Positions 61,827-64,000 of a stretch of 64,000 nucleotides of DNA are shown here, piece by piece (within the stretch, counting starts at the first letter, position 1; each line of letters begins with the position of its first letter). A model generated the notes under the pieces. The model ran no database searches and was not told the DNA's origin. It worked only from the letters and a program-made list of their open reading frames with translations. The translations under genes were made by a program, and so were the position numbers. This DNA comes from an uncultured Duncaniella sp. (GTDB lineage Bacteria > Bacteroidota > Bacteroidia > Bacteroidales > Muribaculaceae), in assembly GCA_958352885.1 (NCBI GenBank), contig CATWQI010000001.1, positions 124,001 to 188,000 of the forward strand, in the 5' to 3' direction.

Positions 61827-64000
61827 ATGAAAGTATTAAAATTTGGCGGGACATCCGTAGGTTCCGCAACCGGTATCCGGAATCTGAAACACATAGTCGA
61901 GAGGCAGTCACGCCCGACAGTAATAATTGTAAGCGCACTTGGAGGCATAACTGACCTTCTCATCACAACAGCCAAGACTGCTGCAGCCGGCATAGAAATC
62001 TACAAAGATATGCTTACGTCCATCGTCAACCGCCACCATGATATGATTGACGATGTTATCACCAATGACGCCGAAGGGCTCAAACTCGAAATTGACTCAC
62101 TACTCTCCGAATTATCATCCATATACCAGGGGGTATTCCTTATACGCGACCTCAGTCCAAAGACAGAGGCGGCGATAGTAAGTTACGGCGAACGTCTCAG
62201 CAGCCGCATAGTGGCACGACTGATTGACGGAAGCATACTGCATGACGCACGCCGGTTCATAAAGACCGAGCGCAAACATGGCAAACCGGTACTTGACAGC
62301 GAGCTTACCCGCAGGCTCGTGCTTGAAGAGTTCGCACCGGAGCGCATAGACGGTGCAATACATGTTGTACCGGGATTTATCAGCGCTGACAAAGACACAG
62401 ACGAAATTACAAACCTCGGACGAGGCGGAAGCGACTACACGGCTTCAATAATAGCAGCCACACTCGATGCCACCGCTCTTGAAATATGGACCGATGTGGA
62501 CGGATTCATGACCGCCGATCCACGTGTGATACCTACTGCCTACACCATCAATTCACTCAGCTACGTGGAAGCGATGGAGCTATGCAACTTCGGAGCAAAG
62601 GTAGTCTATCCACCTACCATTTATCCTGTATGTGTAAAGAATATACCTATACTCGTCAAAAACACCTTCAATCCCGACGCTGAAGGCACAGTGATACGCG
62701 ACCGAATAGAGGATGACTGCAAACCGATCAAGGGCATCTCAAGCATCAGCGGCACAACTCTTATCACTGTAACTGGTCTGTCAATGGTGGGTGTCATAGG
62801 TGTGAACCGACGCATATTCACCGCCCTTGCCGAAAACGGGATTTCTGTATTCATGGTCAGTCAGGCATCATCCGAGAACTCAACCTCAATAGGTGTTCGT
62901 GACATAGATGCAGCAGAAGCGGTTCGTGTCCTTAACCACGAATTCGCAAAGGAAATAGAGACAGGAGCCATGTACCCAATGCACGCCGAAAGCGGGCTCG
63001 CAACCGTGGCAATCGTAGGCGAGAACATGAAGCACACTCCCGGTATTGCCGGAAAACTCTTCGGCACTCTCGGTCGAAGCGGCATCAGTGTTATTGCATG
63101 CGCCCAGGGAGCAAGCGAGACTAACATATCATTTGTTGTCGACGGGCAGTTTCTGCGTAAATCGCTCAACGTAATCCATGACTCCTTCTTCCTTTCCGAA
63201 TACAAAGAACTCAACCTCTTCATTTGCGGCACCGGCACTGTGGGAGGTATGCTACTCGAGCAGATACGCAGCCAACAGGAGGAGCTGATGAGCACCCACA
63301 GGCTAAAACTCAATGTCGTAGGCATAGCTTCAAGCAAGCGGGCTGTTTTCTCCCGTTCCGGCATTGACCTCGCCAACTACCGGACCCTTCTTGCAGAAGG
63401 AGAGGAAAGCAATATCCGCCATCTCCGTGACGGTGTAATCGGGATGAACATATTCAATAGTGTATTCGTAGACTGTACCGCCAGCAAGGATGTAGCCGAA
63501 CTGTACCAGACATTCCTTGACCACAACATATCAGTGGTTGCCGCCAACAAGGTAGCAGCCTCCAACTCCTACGAAAGCTACCGTCACCTCAAAGACACCG
63601 CTCTCCGACGAGGAGTGAAATTCCTCTATGAGACCAATGTAGGCGCAGGCCTCCCAATCATCGGAACCATCAATGACCTGCGTTCGTCAGGTGACCGAAT
63701 ACTCAAAATAGAGGCGGTGCTCAGCGGCACACTTAATTTCATATTCAATGCCATTTCAGCCGAGACTCCTTTCTCTGAGACTGTGCGCCTCGCCAAGGAG
63801 CTTGGCTACAGCGAACCCGACCCTCGCATAGACCTCAGCGGTCAGGATGTGGTACGCAAGCTCGTCATTCTTACCCGCGAAGGTGGCTATAAAGCCGAAC
63901 AGGACGAGGTGGAAAAGCATCTATTCGTACCCGAAGATATGCTTTCAGGCACCATCGAGGACTTTTGGCGTCGCCTCCCTGAGCTTGACGCCGATTTTGA
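61827..64000 (+). CDS. thrA: Bifunctional aspartokinase / homoserine dehydrogenase, 3' end outside window
   Basis: Open from ATG 61827 (MKVLKFGGTSVGSATG) to the window edge: 724 of about 810 residues. Aspartokinase part: KFGGTSVG (5-12), VSALGG, TDVDGFMTADPR. Two ACT regions (TLITVTGLSM, SGLATVAIVG). Homoserine dehydrogenase part: CGTGTVGG (NAD-binding), ETNVGAGLPIIGTINDL, LSGTLNFIFN, DPRIDLSGQDVVRKL. It catalyses the first and third steps of threonine synthesis. thrB and thrC are probably next. Confidence 0.97.
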   Translation, partial: MKVLKFGGTSVGSATGIRNLKHIVERQSRPTVIIVSALGGITDLLITTAKTAAAGIEIYKDMLTSIVNRHHDMIDDVITNDAEGLKLEIDSLLSELSSIYQGVFLIRDLSPKTEAAIVSYGERLSSRIVARLIDGSILHDARRFIKTERKHGKPVLDSELTRRLVLEEFAPERIDGAIHVVPGFISADKDTDEITNLGRGGSDYTASIIAATLDATALEIWTDVDGFMTADPRVIPTAYTINSLSYVEAMELCNFGAKVVYPPTIYPVCVKNIPILVKNTFNPDAEGTVIRDRIEDDCKPIKGISSISGTTLITVTGLSMVGVIGVNRRIFTALAENGISVFMVSQASSENSTSIGVRDIDAAEAVRVLNHEFAKEIETGAMYPMHAESGLATVAIVGENMKHTPGIAGKLFGTLGRSGISVIACAQGASETNISFVVDGQFLRKSLNVIHDSFFLSEYKELNLFICGTGTVGGMLLEQIRSQQEELMSTHRLKLNVVGIASSKRAVFSRSGIDLANYRTLLAEGEESNIRHLRDGVIGMNIFNSVFVDCTASKDVAELYQTFLDHNISVVAANKVAASNSYESYRHLKDTALRRGVKFLYETNVGAGLPIIGTINDLRSSGDRILKIEAVLSGTLNFIFNAISAETPFSETVRLAKELGYSEPDPRIDLSGQDVVRKLVILTREGGYKAEQDEVEKHLFVPEDMLSGTIEDFWRRLPELDADF

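Overview
The window looks like a Bacteroidales chromosome, most likely a gut Muribaculaceae-type organism. Many genes carry the Bacteroidetes promoter (a TTTG-like -33 box and a TAnnTTTG -7 box, for example before hipBA, rpmE2 and alaS), and the housekeeping set fits: alaS, prfA-pyrF, mnmE, zinc-free type B L31, fused thrA, and an EF-G paralog without a GTPase centre. The genus is inferred from gene content only.

Region 1 (1-4.6 kb): the 3' end of an Rhs toxin with an alpha/beta-hydrolase C-terminus, a probable membrane immunity protein, an orphan Rhs core fragment, a TetR regulator and an OmpA-type outer membrane protein.

Region 2 (about 4.7-29.8 kb): a GC-richer integrative mobilizable element. 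It has a tyrosine integrase, an excisionase-type protein, a regulator with a zinc finger and four Xis-like HTH units, a MobV relaxase, a ParB-like protein, a 1659-residue methylase-helicase, two SSBs, an HU protein, hipBA and many small unknown genes. No type IV secretion genes are visible, so transfer would need a helper. At least six of its operons begin with long related non-coding leaders: a G/C-clamped hairpin near the start codon and, in most copies, a second conserved block further upstream. The methylase-helicase leader also holds a tandem pair of about 225-bp structured repeats. I see no convincing att repeats, so the exact ends are uncertain.

Region 3 (29.9-36.3 kb): one operon with sugar ketoisomerase, sugar aminotransferase, secreted nuclease and mnmE, then the divergent EF-G2-like gene.

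Region 4 (36.4-46.2 kb): a long single-strand run with 4-bp and 1-bp overlaps. A radical SAM activase-like enzyme is followed by a cysteine-rich protein with a carboxypeptidase-regulatory domain, then ten secreted, lipidated or membrane proteins, including one with a TonB-plug-like segment and one with DKNYY repeats. Upstream lie three secreted proteins of a family that has two more members at 57-58.5 kb. This is the best candidate for an undescribed envelope system.

Region 5 (46.4-64 kb): a Crp-type regulator divergent from alaS; rpmE2; a prfA-hypothetical-pyrF-acetyltransferase-M64 peptidase operon; a barrel protein; a truncated acyltransferase; two convergent paralogs flanked by an inverted duplication of about 265 bp; a lipoprotein; a TerB-like protein; and the 5' part of thrA. 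No rRNA, tRNA or CRISPR array was seen.
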